Assembly (NCBI GenBank): GCA_022777285.1
Contig: JALFGN010000058.1
Span: 50,662 to 114,661 of the forward strand
Origin: Blautia sp.
GTDB lineage: Bacteria > Bacillota > Clostridia > Lachnospirales > Lachnospiraceae
Direction of reading: 5' to 3'
Length of the DNA: 64,000 bases
The notes beneath the pieces were generated by a model. The model worked only from the letters and a program-made list of their open reading frames with translations. It was not told the origin of the DNA and ran no database searches. Position 1 is the stretch's first letter; every line of letters starts with the position of its first letter. The position numbers were made by a program, and so were the translations under genes. Below are positions 1-7,416 of the stretch, one piece after another.

Positions 1-1260
1 GTACTGGTAGATCTTCCAAAGGATGTCATGTTGGAGGAGGGAGATGATCTTTATCCGAAAGAAGTGAATATCCGTGGTTATAAACCCAGCAAAGGGGTTC
101 ATATGGGACAGCTTAAGAAAGCAATCAGTCTGTTAAAAGAAGCAGAAAAGCCGTTATTCCTGATGGGTGGTGGTGTAAATATCGCAAGAGCCAATCCGGA
201 GGCACTTGCGCTTGCCGAGGCCACGGGTATTCCGGTTATCACTACAATCATGGGAAAAGGAGCGCTTCCTACCAATCATCCTTTGTATGTGGGAAATGTA
301 GGGATGCATGGCTGTTATGCTGCAAATCATGCAATCAGTGAATGTGATGTTCTGTTTTCTATTGGTACAAGATTCAATGACCGTATTACAGGGAAAATTG
401 AAGAGTTCGCAAAAAATGCAAAAATTGTTCATATTGATATTGATACAGCATCCATATCAAGGAATATTCAGGTAGATATTCCGATTGTAGCAGATGCAAA
501 AGAAGCAATGGGAGCAATGCTGAAACATGTAAAAAACTGGGAAAATAAAGAGTGGCTGGCACAGATTCAAGGTTGGAAGAAAGAACATCCACTGGATATG
601 AGGTCAGATAAAGGTATTACACCGGAGAAAATTATCAAATGTATGAATGAGCAGTTTGAAGAAGCCATTGTGGTAACCGATGTAGGGCAGCATCAGATGT
701 GGGTGACCCAGTATCTGGAAATGGATGAGAAGAAAAAGCTTCTGACTTCCGGCGGTCTTGGAACGATGGGATATGGACTTCCGGCAGCCTTGGGTGCCCA
801 GTTTGCATATCCGGATACACCGGTAATCTGTGTGGCTGGAGATGGCGGAATCCAGATGAATATTCAGGAACTGGCAACGGCAACTGCTTACGGTCTTCCG
901 GTGATCATCTGTATTTTCAACAACAGTTATCTTGGAATGGTACGACAGTGGCAGCAGCTCTTTTACGGAAAACGTTATTCTTCTACCTGTACAAGACGAA
1001 GAAAATCCTGCAGTGCCACCTGCAAAGGGCCAGGTCCTCAGTGCCCGAAATATGAACCGGATTTTGTAAAACTGGCAGAAAGTTATGAGGGATATGGAAT
1101 GCGGATTGAAAAAGAAGAAGAGATCGAAAAAGCGTTCCGTTTTGCCATGGAACACAGGGATGCACCGACAATCCTGGAGTTTATAATTGACAGTGAAGAA
1201 TTGGTACTTCCTATGGTGCAGGGCGGACAGGCTCTGGATCATATGATACTGGAATGTTAG
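1..1260 (+). CDS. ilvB: Acetolactate synthase large subunit (5' end outside window)
   Basis: This is the C-terminal part of the thiamine-diphosphate enzyme that condenses pyruvate (or pyruvate and 2-oxobutyrate) in branched-chain amino acid synthesis. The frame is already open at base 1 with VLVDLPKDV, a motif from the middle of the protein, so about 419 residues are visible and the N-terminal domain is missing. The TPP-binding motif GDG...NN lies around bases 838-930. After YGKRYS there is a Cys-rich insertion (bases 985-1050, spacing C-x6-C-x3-C-x6-C) before the normal DFVKLAESY segment. The gene is followed 21 bases later by ilvN, so the two form the usual ilvBN operon. The assignment is firm; the role of the Cys insertion is unknown. 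Confidence 0.95.
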   Translation, partial: VLVDLPKDVMLEEGDDLYPKEVNIRGYKPSKGVHMGQLKKAISLLKEAEKPLFLMGGGVNIARANPEALALAEATGIPVITTIMGKGALPTNHPLYVGNVGMHGCYAANHAISECDVLFSIGTRFNDRITGKIEEFAKNAKIVHIDIDTASISRNIQVDIPIVADAKEAMGAMLKHVKNWENKEWLAQIQGWKKEHPLDMRSDKGITPEKIIKCMNEQFEEAIVVTDVGQHQMWVTQYLEMDEKKKLLTSGGLGTMGYGLPAALGAQFAYPDTPVICVAGDGGIQMNIQELATATAYGLPVIICIFNNSYLGMVRQWQQLFYGKRYSSTCTRRRKSCSATCKGPGPQCPKYEPDFVKLAESYEGYGMRIEKEEEIEKAFRFAMEHRDAPTILEFIIDSEELVLPMVQGGQALDHMILEC

Positions 1261-1281
1261 GACGATTAGGAGGAAAAAAAG

Positions 1282-1779
1282 ATGAAAAAAAGATGGATTT
1301 CCCTGTATGTTGAAAATGAAGTTGGTGTTCTGGCAAAAATCTCCGGATTATTTTCCGGTAAATCTTATAATCTTACCAGTCTTACAGTTGGAACAACCGA
1401 AGATCCTACCATGTCCCGAATGACAATCAGTGTGGAAAGTGATGATGCCACGTTTGAACAGATTCGTAAACAGTTGAATCGTTGTGTGGAAGTAATAGAA
1501 GTCATTGATTTTACAAACAGCAGAATTCACAGAAAAGAAATTCTTTATATTAAAGTAAAAGATTGTGATGAAAAAGCCAAAACAGAAGTTTTCCGCATTG
1601 CACAGGTATTCAACCTTGCAATCGTAGATTACGGAAAAAATGAAATTTTGTTGGAGTGTTTACAGACAGAGACCAGAAACGATGAAATTATCCAGTATTT
1701 TTCTGAGTACTTTAAGAAAATTGAAGTAGTCAGAGGCGGAAGCGTGGCAATCAAAGGTGTCAGTGTAGAAGAAAAATAA
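1282..1779 (+). CDS. ilvN: Acetolactate synthase small (regulatory) subunit
   Basis: This is the regulatory partner of IlvB, giving valine feedback control and full activity. The 165 residues match the normal family length. The N-terminal ACT domain is clear (LYVENEVGVLAKISGLF), followed by the C-terminal regulatory half. The ATG at 1282 follows a good AGGAGG ribosome site in the short gap after ilvB, so the pair is co-transcribed. No leader peptide or T-box can be seen because the operon start lies outside the window. Confidence 0.95.
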   Translation: MKKRWISLYVENEVGVLAKISGLFSGKSYNLTSLTVGTTEDPTMSRMTISVESDDATFEQIRKQLNRCVEVIEVIDFTNSRIHRKEILYIKVKDCDEKAKTEVFRIAQVFNLAIVDYGKNEILLECLQTETRNDEIIQYFSEYFKKIEVVRGGSVAIKGVSVEEK

Positions 1780-1811
1780 TGATACAGAAACAGATAATCG
1801 TAAAAAAGTAC

Positions 1812-1839
1812 TTGCTTTTTGGCGATTATCTGTTATAAT
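1812..1839 (+). promoter_or_regulatory. Promoter of tRNA-Tyr, inside an inverted repeat
   Basis: TTGCTT (1812-1817), a 16-base spacer and TATAAT (1834-1839) lie 33 bases before the tRNA. An 11-bp perfect inverted repeat (1790-1800 with 1823-1833) surrounds the -35 region and touches the -10. It may serve as the ilvN terminator or as a protein site. Confidence 0.6.
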
Positions 1840-1871
1840 AATAAGATGTGAGATAAATTTAACAAATGCAT

Positions 1872-1953
1872 GGACGATTTCCCGAGTGGCCAAAGGGGAC
1901 AGACTGTAAATCTGCTGCAAATTGCTTCGGTGGTTCGAATCCACCATCGTCCA
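1872..1953 (+). tRNA. tRNA-Tyr (GTA)
   Basis: The sequence folds as a class II tRNA of 82 nt. The acceptor arms GGACGAT and ATCGTCC pair, the anticodon loop contains GTA within ACTGTAAAT, there is a long variable arm, and the T loop is GGTTCGAATCC. The discriminator is A1953, and CCA is not encoded. It has its own promoter and terminator, so it is a single-gene unit. Confidence 0.95.
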
Positions 1954-1958
1954 TTTTC

Positions 1959-1988
1959 ATGAGACAGGATATTCTGTCTCATTTTTTT
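1959..1988 (+). terminator. Terminator after tRNA-Tyr
   Basis: A nine-bp stem (ATGAGACAG with CTGTCTCAT) with a GATATT loop is followed directly by a run of seven T. Confidence 0.85.
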
Positions 1989-2018
1989 ATTTGTCTGTTC
2001 AAACCTCTATATTTATGA

Positions 2019-2090
2019 TATAATTTACGAAAGAGTTATTTACTTTACTGTTTTCCATACAGCTACAAATGTCTGGATGAAAGCAGTAAA
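2019..2090 (+). promoter_or_regulatory. glgA -10 box and leader hairpin
   Basis: TATAAT at 2019-2024 is a good -10 box; the -35 is weak. The leader then contains an imperfect hairpin of about 18 bp: TTTACTG at 2044 pairs with CAGTAAA ending at 2090, with further pairing inside. It ends 9 bases before the GGGAGGT ribosome site of glgA, so it could affect translation or mRNA stability. This is inferred from base pairing only. Confidence 0.45.
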
Positions 2091-2110
2091 ATTAATTTGG
2101 GAGGTATCAG

Positions 2111-3772
2111 ATGGCAAGGAAACAGGAAACAAAAACTACAACTAAGAAAAAAACTCCGGCAAAAAGAACGACCAAGAAGGCAGTAGCCGAAGTGAAAGCA
2201 CCAGAAGTTACAGTAGAAGAACCGAAAGCGGAAGCAGTGGAAGAAGTGAAGGAAGAACCGAAAGCAGAAGCAGTGAAAGAAGAGGTAGTAGAAGAGCCAA
2301 AATATGAAGCACCTCCGACTTCGAGAAGAAGTGTTGCATTTATCGGTTCCGAATGTTATCCGTTTGTAAAGACCGGAGGTCTGGGAGATGTTATGTATGC
2401 TCTGCCAAAGGCTCTGGTAAAACAGAACTGTGATGTGAAGGTCATTATTCCTCGTTATAAATGTATCCCATGGAAATATCAGGAGAAAATGGTCTACAGG
2501 GGTTCTTTCCAGATGAATCTGTGTGAGGATGGAAGATCCTTCTATGTAGGAATCATGGAGTATGTATGGGATGGAGTAGTCTATGATTTCATCGATAATG
2601 AAGAATTCTTCAGCGATGGAAATCCATATACCAATCTGATCGATGATATACCGAAATATTGTTATTTTGCAAAAGCAGCACTGGCAGCATTAAATTATAT
2701 GAATTGGGTTCCAGATATCATTCATTGCCATGACTGGCAGGCTGCACTGGTTCCGGTATATTTAAGAACACTGTTTGAAAATACAAAACTGACTTCTGCA
2801 AAAACCATTTTGACCATTCATAACTTACGTTTCCAGGGAATTTATAATATTCCGACGATTCGTTACTGGTCCGGACTGCCGGATTATGTATTTAACAAAG
2901 ATGCGCTGAAGGTCAGCTATAATGATGCCAATATGTTAAAGGGCGGACTGACTTATGCCAATGTGATCACTACAGTCAGCCATACATATGCAGGAGAAAT
3001 CCAGACCGGATATTACGGAGAAACACTGGATGCACATTTAAGATATCACTCCGGTAAATTAAGAGGTATCTTAAACGGGATTGACTATGATATCTGGAAT
3101 ACAGCTACAGACACAAGACTGTATGAGAATTATGATCTGACAAACGTTCTGGAGAAGAAGAGAGAAAACAAACGAAGACTGCAGGAAGAGCTGGGTCTCG
3201 TTCAGGATGATCATAAATTTGTGATTGGATTGATTTCCAGACTGACCAATCAGAAAGGTCTGGATCTTATCAATGCGATTCTTCCTCAGATTATCGATGG
3301 AAATACACAGGTGGTAGTACTTGGTACAGGAGATGATATTTACGAAAACTCTTTCCGGTATTATGAAAATGCTTATAAAGGAAATGTATGTTCCAATATT
3401 ATGTATGATGAAACAAGAGCACACAGAATTTATGCTGGTGCAGATGCCTTCCTGGTACCTTCCCAGTTTGAACCATGTGGTCTGACACAGTTGATTGCCA
3501 TGCATTATGGAACCATACCGATTGTTCGTGAGACGGGTGGATTAAAAGATACCGTAGAACCATACAATGTATTTTATAATTCAGGAAATGGATTTACCTT
3601 TGATCGTTATGAGTCCGGTTTACTTCTGGATGCGATCAATCGTGCAAAAACACTGTACTTTACAGATCGCTGGCGCTGGGATGAGATGCTGCAGAGAGAC
3701 ATGAACAAAGATTTCTCCTGGGATAGTTCTGCAAAACAGTATAAAGACCTGTATCTGGAATTAACCTGGTAA
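2111..3772 (+). CDS. glgA: Glycogen synthase (ADP-glucose type) with charged N-terminal tail
   Basis: This GT5 glucosyltransferase extends alpha-1,4-glucan from ADP-glucose. The catalytic part starts near residue 74 (VAFIGSECYPFVKTGG), with the substrate-binding KTGGL at 87-91 and the C-terminal FEPCGLTQL and TGGLKDTV motifs. At 553 residues it is about 70 longer than the usual enzyme. The extra part is N-terminal, rich in Lys, Thr, Glu and Ala, with two near copies of EEPKAEAV, and is probably disordered. The ATG at 2111 is preceded by GGGAGGT at good spacing, so the tail is likely real. No other glg genes are nearby. Confidence 0.93.
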   Translation: MARKQETKTTTKKKTPAKRTTKKAVAEVKAPEVTVEEPKAEAVEEVKEEPKAEAVKEEVVEEPKYEAPPTSRRSVAFIGSECYPFVKTGGLGDVMYALPKALVKQNCDVKVIIPRYKCIPWKYQEKMVYRGSFQMNLCEDGRSFYVGIMEYVWDGVVYDFIDNEEFFSDGNPYTNLIDDIPKYCYFAKAALAALNYMNWVPDIIHCHDWQAALVPVYLRTLFENTKLTSAKTILTIHNLRFQGIYNIPTIRYWSGLPDYVFNKDALKVSYNDANMLKGGLTYANVITTVSHTYAGEIQTGYYGETLDAHLRYHSGKLRGILNGIDYDIWNTATDTRLYENYDLTNVLEKKRENKRRLQEELGLVQDDHKFVIGLISRLTNQKGLDLINAILPQIIDGNTQVVVLGTGDDIYENSFRYYENAYKGNVCSNIMYDETRAHRIYAGADAFLVPSQFEPCGLTQLIAMHYGTIPIVRETGGLKDTVEPYNVFYNSGNGFTFDRYESGLLLDAINRAKTLYFTDRWRWDEMLQRDMNKDFSWDSSAKQYKDLYLELTW

Positions 3773-3800
3773 GAAAACAGAAGAAAGAATCAACCGTTCA

Positions 3801-3860
3801 GGAATGCCTGGGAATGTCCGGCCATCTTTGTATGACCGGATATTTTCAGGCATTCTTTTT
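3801..3860 (+). terminator. Terminator after glgA
   Basis: GAATGCCTG (3801-3809) pairs with CAGGCATTC (3847-3855), with a second inner stem (TCCGG with CCGGA), followed by TTTTT. Confidence 0.85.
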
Positions 3861-3989
3861 AGCGTTAATTTTTATGAATTTGGTGAAAATATTTATAAAT
3901 GTTTGAAATAATAATGCAAAATTGGGAAAAATGCTGTATACTAAAAATAAAGATAAGTAGAAGTACTGCGAAACAGAAAGAGGAAAGTT

Positions 3990-4967
3990 ATGATTGATCA
4001 GCATGGAAGAAATATAGAATATATACGGATTTCCATAACAGACCGCTGTAATTTCAGATGTATGTACTGTATGCCGGATACAGGGATTTCCAAAGTAAAT
4101 CATGAAGAAATCCTTACCTACGAGGAGATTCTCAGATTATGTCGAATTCTGGCAGGGATGGGAATTACGAAAGTCAAAATAACAGGGGGAGAACCTCTGG
4201 TACGCGGCAATGTGCCGTATCTCATAAAGAAAATCAGAAAAATACCGGGAATTGAAAATGTGACACTTACCACGAATGGTATGCTGCTGAAAGAAAACAT
4301 CCGGGAACTGGCAGAGGCAGGACTGGATGCAGTCAATATCAGTATCGATGCGCTGGATGAGAAAATTTTTGAAAAAATCGCAGGAAGAAAAGGACTCGCA
4401 CAGGTTCTGGAAGGGCTGGAAGAGGCGCTGAAATATCCGAACATCCGAGTGAAAGTGAATTGCGTATTACTGGAAGGAATGAACGAGTCTCAGTGGATGA
4501 AACTGGCAGAACTGGCAAAAGACCGGCTGATTGATGTGCGGTTTATTGAAATGATGCCCATTGGATATGGAAAACAATATTGTGGGGAGACAGAAGCGCA
4601 TGTAAGGCAGATGTTGGAAAAGACTTATGGTAGAATCACCGATGTACAGGGGAAATTTGGAAATGGACCAAGTACCTATGTGAAACTGGAAGGCTTTCAG
4701 GGGAAAATCGGTTTTATCAGTGCCATGTCTCATAAATTTTGTGCGGAATGTAATCGGATACGTCTTACATCAGGCGGATGGCTCAAACCCTGCCTTCAGT
4801 ATGCAGCAGGTGCAGATCTGAAAAGAATTCTTCGGGAAAACGGATCGGATCAGGAGCTTGAGGCAGTTATGCGAAAGACCATTTATGAAAAACCAGTCAG
4901 TCATCATTTTGAACAACGGAATCAGATAGGGTTTGAAAATAAAAAAATGTCGGAAATTGGAGGATGA
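3990..4967 (+). CDS. moaA: GTP 3',8-cyclase (molybdenum cofactor synthesis)
   Basis: This radical-SAM enzyme performs the first step of molybdopterin synthesis from GTP. The N-terminal cluster motif is C20-x3-C24-x2-C27, and the second cluster uses FCAECN near residues 251-254 and a Cys near 268. The protein ends in Gly-Gly, the conserved MoaA tail needed for activity. Its 325 residues are normal. A TATACT box at 3937-3942 lies 48 bases before the start. It is followed 4 bases later by a MOSC-domain gene, a common partner, but moaC, mogA and moeA are not in the window. Confidence 0.95.
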   Translation: MIDQHGRNIEYIRISITDRCNFRCMYCMPDTGISKVNHEEILTYEEILRLCRILAGMGITKVKITGGEPLVRGNVPYLIKKIRKIPGIENVTLTTNGMLLKENIRELAEAGLDAVNISIDALDEKIFEKIAGRKGLAQVLEGLEEALKYPNIRVKVNCVLLEGMNESQWMKLAELAKDRLIDVRFIEMMPIGYGKQYCGETEAHVRQMLEKTYGRITDVQGKFGNGPSTYVKLEGFQGKIGFISAMSHKFCAECNRIRLTSGGWLKPCLQYAAGADLKRILRENGSDQELEAVMRKTIYEKPVSHHFEQRNQIGFENKKMSEIGG

Positions 4968-4971
4968 AGCA

Positions 4972-5403
4972 ATGGGAAGGATAATGGCTGTATGTGTCAG
5001 TGAAAAAAGAGGAACACAGAAGAAAAATATTCAGGAAGCAGAATTGATCGAAGACTTTGGAATTGCAGGAGATGCGCATGCAGGAAAATGGCACAGACAG
5101 GTAAGTTTGCTGAGTTATGAGAAGATTGAAGCGTTTAAAGATCGAGGCGCAGAAGTGACCGATGGTGCATTTGGTGAAAATCTTGTTGTGAGCGGGTTTG
5201 ATTTTAAAACGATTCCGGTAGGCACCAAATTTCAGTGTAATGATGTAATACTGGAATTAACACAGATTGGAAAACAGTGCCACCATGGCTGTGAAATTTT
5301 TCAGAAAATGGGTGATTGTATTATGCCAAGAGAAGGGGTATTTACAAAAGTAATCCATGGAGGAAAAATAAAAGTAGGAGATGAACTGGTAATGATCGGA
5401 TAG
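4972..5403 (+). CDS. MOSC-domain protein
   Basis: MOSC domains are linked to molybdenum cofactor sulfur handling or binding. This single-domain protein (143 residues) has the typical short-family features: GIAGDAHAGKWHRQ near the N-terminus and the conserved GKQCHHGCEIF segment with the candidate sulfur-carrying Cys. An in-frame ATG at 4933 exists, but the GGAGG inside the end of moaA (4959-4963) sits correctly for the ATG at 4972, so that start is chosen. It is coupled to moaA. The exact reaction is not known for this subfamily. Confidence 0.85.
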   Translation: MGRIMAVCVSEKRGTQKKNIQEAELIEDFGIAGDAHAGKWHRQVSLLSYEKIEAFKDRGAEVTDGAFGENLVVSGFDFKTIPVGTKFQCNDVILELTQIGKQCHHGCEIFQKMGDCIMPREGVFTKVIHGGKIKVGDELVMIG

Positions 5404-5420
5404 AAAGAGGGGTGTTTTTT

Positions 5421-6026
5421 ATGAGTAAAAAAGTCATTACAATTGCAAGAGAGTTTGGAAGCGGAGGAAGAGTGATTGCACAGAAACTGTCAGAACATCT
5501 GGGAATCGCATTTTATGATAAGAATCTGATTTCCATAGCTGCGAAAAGAAGGGGACTGCCGGAAGAAAAACTGGAATCTGTAGATGAAAGAAGAGAGAAT
5601 CCATGGCGTTATACCTTTGATGAAAATATGGCGATGGAGAGGCAGTTTCATTATGAACCTCTGAATGATATTCTGTTTTATGAACAAAGTGAAATTATCA
5701 GAGAAGCAGCAAAGAAGGAGGACTGTGTGATTGTAGGGCGTTGTGCCAACTATATTCTCCGGGAAAATCCACAATGCCGCAGTGTATTTATTTATGCACC
5801 TCTGGAGGCACGAATCCGTACGATTCGTGCAAGAACCGGTCTGGATGCCAGGGGAGCAGAACAGTTGATCAAACGTGTGGACAAACAGAGAAAATATTAT
5901 TATGAAAATTATACGGAGCAGAAATGGGGCAGAAAGGAAGGATTTGATCTGGGAATAGACAGCAGTCGCTTTACAGATGAACAAATATTGGAGATTCTTT
6001 CTGCTCTGTATCGAACCATTGAATAA
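5421..6026 (+). CDS. Cytidylate-kinase-like P-loop protein
   Basis: The protein (201 residues) belongs to the cytidylate-kinase-like family common in Clostridia. It starts with an ITIAREFGSGG phosphate-binding loop, has VGRCANYIL near the middle and an Arg/Lys-rich lid (RVDKQRKYYYENYT). True Cmk proteins have a different NMP-binding insert, so the substrate is uncertain. The ATG at 5421 follows AGAGGGG at proper spacing; an in-frame GTG at 5412 overlaps that site and is less likely. It lies 17 bases after the MOSC gene and probably ends that operon, since a strong terminator follows. Confidence 0.8.
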   Translation: MSKKVITIAREFGSGGRVIAQKLSEHLGIAFYDKNLISIAAKRRGLPEEKLESVDERRENPWRYTFDENMAMERQFHYEPLNDILFYEQSEIIREAAKKEDCVIVGRCANYILRENPQCRSVFIYAPLEARIRTIRARTGLDARGAEQLIKRVDKQRKYYYENYTEQKWGRKEGFDLGIDSSRFTDEQILEILSALYRTIE

Positions 6027-6031
6027 AAAGT

Positions 6032-6086
6032 AAAACAGGGCGGCTGGTGGCAGGTTTGTGCTCACCAGGCTACCCTGTTTTATTTT
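6032..6086 (+). terminator. Terminator after the kinase-like gene
   Basis: AAAACAGGG (6032-6040) pairs with CCCTGTTTT, and a second stem CTGGTG pairs with CACCAG inside; TTATTTT follows. Confidence 0.8.
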
Positions 6087-6101
6087 GTTTGGAAAAGAAC
6101 A

Positions 6102-6323
6102 TAGAAAAAGAGTCATCCGAAGTTTACATTTCGAATGACTCTTCTAATTTGTCATGTCCATGGGATTATACCTTCCTTATTTTATTTTTTGTTCATTTGA
6201 GGGAACGCTTTCAGGTTTTGGTGGTCCGTACCGTCCTTTCTTTACTATTATGGAGTATTTCTTTCAGTTTTCGGTGGTCTCAGTCCTTTCTGCTTTTGTT
6301 TCTTTCGTCCTTTTTGTTTATGT
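6102..6323 (-). ncRNA. Candidate small RNA with internal repeats
   Basis: The minus strand has a perfect promoter (TTGACA, 17 bases, TATAAT at 6358-6330) with predicted start near 6323. A 13-bp hairpin at 6142-6109 followed by TTTTT gives an RNA of about 220 nt. The transcript is purine-rich and contains two similar 30-33 nt units (6261-6290 and 6208-6240) that share GAAAGGAC, GACCACC and GAAAG, plus a partial third GGAC unit at 6304-6315. No convincing ORF exists on this strand beyond a few codons. The family is not recognised. Repeated GGA motifs resemble protein-titrating RNAs, but that is speculation. Confidence 0.6.
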
Positions 6324-6329
6324 GTTTAT

Positions 6330-6358
6330 TATAGCAGCAAACCTTTCAAATGTCAACA
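6330..6358 (-). promoter_or_regulatory. Consensus promoter of the candidate small RNA
   Basis: On the minus strand TTGACA (6358-6353) and TATAAT (6335-6330) are separated by exactly 17 bases, a full sigma-A consensus. Confidence 0.8.
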
Positions 6359-6471
6359 AGAAAAAAGAAAATAATATTAAAAAATAAATAATGACAAATA
6401 AAAAAGAGAAAATTATAAAATATTCAGATAATTTTAAGCGATGAATCTATAGGAATATTCAGAATCCGTAC

Positions 6472-6500
6472 TGGAAGAAATAGAAAAAGCATGCTATACT
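6472..6500 (+). promoter_or_regulatory. Probable map promoter
   Basis: An extended -10 (TGcTATACT, box 6495-6500) lies 22 bases before the map start; the -35 (TGGAAG, 17 bases upstream) is weak. Confidence 0.5.
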
Positions 6501-6521
6501 TGCTGTATCAGGAGGAAAGAT

Positions 6522-7394
6522 ATGAAGCAGATAGAGAGAAATGATCCCTGCTGGTGTGGAAGCGGGAAAAAGTACAAAAAATGTCATGAGGCATTTGATC
6601 ATAAATTGAATCATTTACAGGGACAGGGGCATTTGGTGCCGGATCATTCCCTGATTAAAACACCGGAACAAATCGAGAAGATAAAAGAGAGTGCCAGAAT
6701 CAATGTAGCGATTCTGGATTATGTAGCAGAGCATATTCAGGCAGGTGTTACGACCGGTGAAATTGACCGATGGGTATATAAAATAACGACCGAGGCAGGC
6801 GCAGTACCGGCACCTCTGAATTATGAAGGGTTTCCGAAAAGTGTATGTACATCGATTAATCATCAGGTATGTCATGGAATTCCTTCCGATGAGATTGTTC
6901 TTCAGGAAGGCGATATCGTAAATGTGGATGTTTCTACGATTCTTGATGGTTATTATTCAGATTCTTCCCGTATGTTCTGTATAGGGAAGGTAAGTCCTGA
7001 AAAAGAACGTCTTGTGAAAATTACAAAAGAATGTGTGGAAAAAGGTCTGGAACAGGTAAAAGCCTGGGGATATCTGGGAGATATGAGCCAGGCAGTTCAT
7101 GAACATGCAGAAAAAAACGGATATCGTGTAGTAAGAGAAATAGGTGGTCATGGAATCGGACTGGAATTTCATGAAGATCCATGGGTTGGATATATCGGAA
7201 AAGCAGGAACTGGGATGGTACTGGCACCTGGGATGATTTTTACGATTGAACCGATGATCAATATGGGAACTTCCGATATTTTTGTAGATGATGCAGATGG
7301 ATGGACGATTTATACGGAGGATGGTCTTCCGTCTGCCCAATGGGAAATCATGGTTCTTGTAACAGAACAGGGACCGGAAGTACTGGCCTGGTAG
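6522..7394 (+). CDS. map: Methionine aminopeptidase type I with SEC-C zinc motif
   Basis: The enzyme removes the initiator methionine from new proteins. The first 25 residues carry a SEC-C zinc-binding motif (C10, C12, C21, H22), an extension found in one branch of Firmicutes enzymes. The catalytic domain follows with the metal ligands in VNVDVST and YYSDSSRM (two Asp), HGIGLEFHED (His), FTIEPM (Glu) and the C-terminal WEIMVLVTE (Glu). The 290 residues fit this subtype. AGGAGG ends 8 bases before the ATG. The gene lies outside the ribosomal protein operon, where map often sits, so it may be a second copy. It is followed 22 bases later by the methyltransferase. Confidence 0.93.
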   Translation: MKQIERNDPCWCGSGKKYKKCHEAFDHKLNHLQGQGHLVPDHSLIKTPEQIEKIKESARINVAILDYVAEHIQAGVTTGEIDRWVYKITTEAGAVPAPLNYEGFPKSVCTSINHQVCHGIPSDEIVLQEGDIVNVDVSTILDGYYSDSSRMFCIGKVSPEKERLVKITKECVEKGLEQVKAWGYLGDMSQAVHEHAEKNGYRVVREIGGHGIGLEFHEDPWVGYIGKAGTGMVLAPGMIFTIEPMINMGTSDIFVDDADGWTIYTEDGLPSAQWEIMVLVTEQGPEVLAW

Positions 7395-7416
7395 GAAAAA
7401 GATAAGGAGAAAAGAA

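Noticed and set aside
6047..6387. Two overlapping plus-strand hydrophobic ORFs (95 and 77 codons)
   Set aside because: They lack ribosome sites and arise from the pyrimidine-rich complement of the candidate small RNA; the repeats explain the apparent hydrophobicity.
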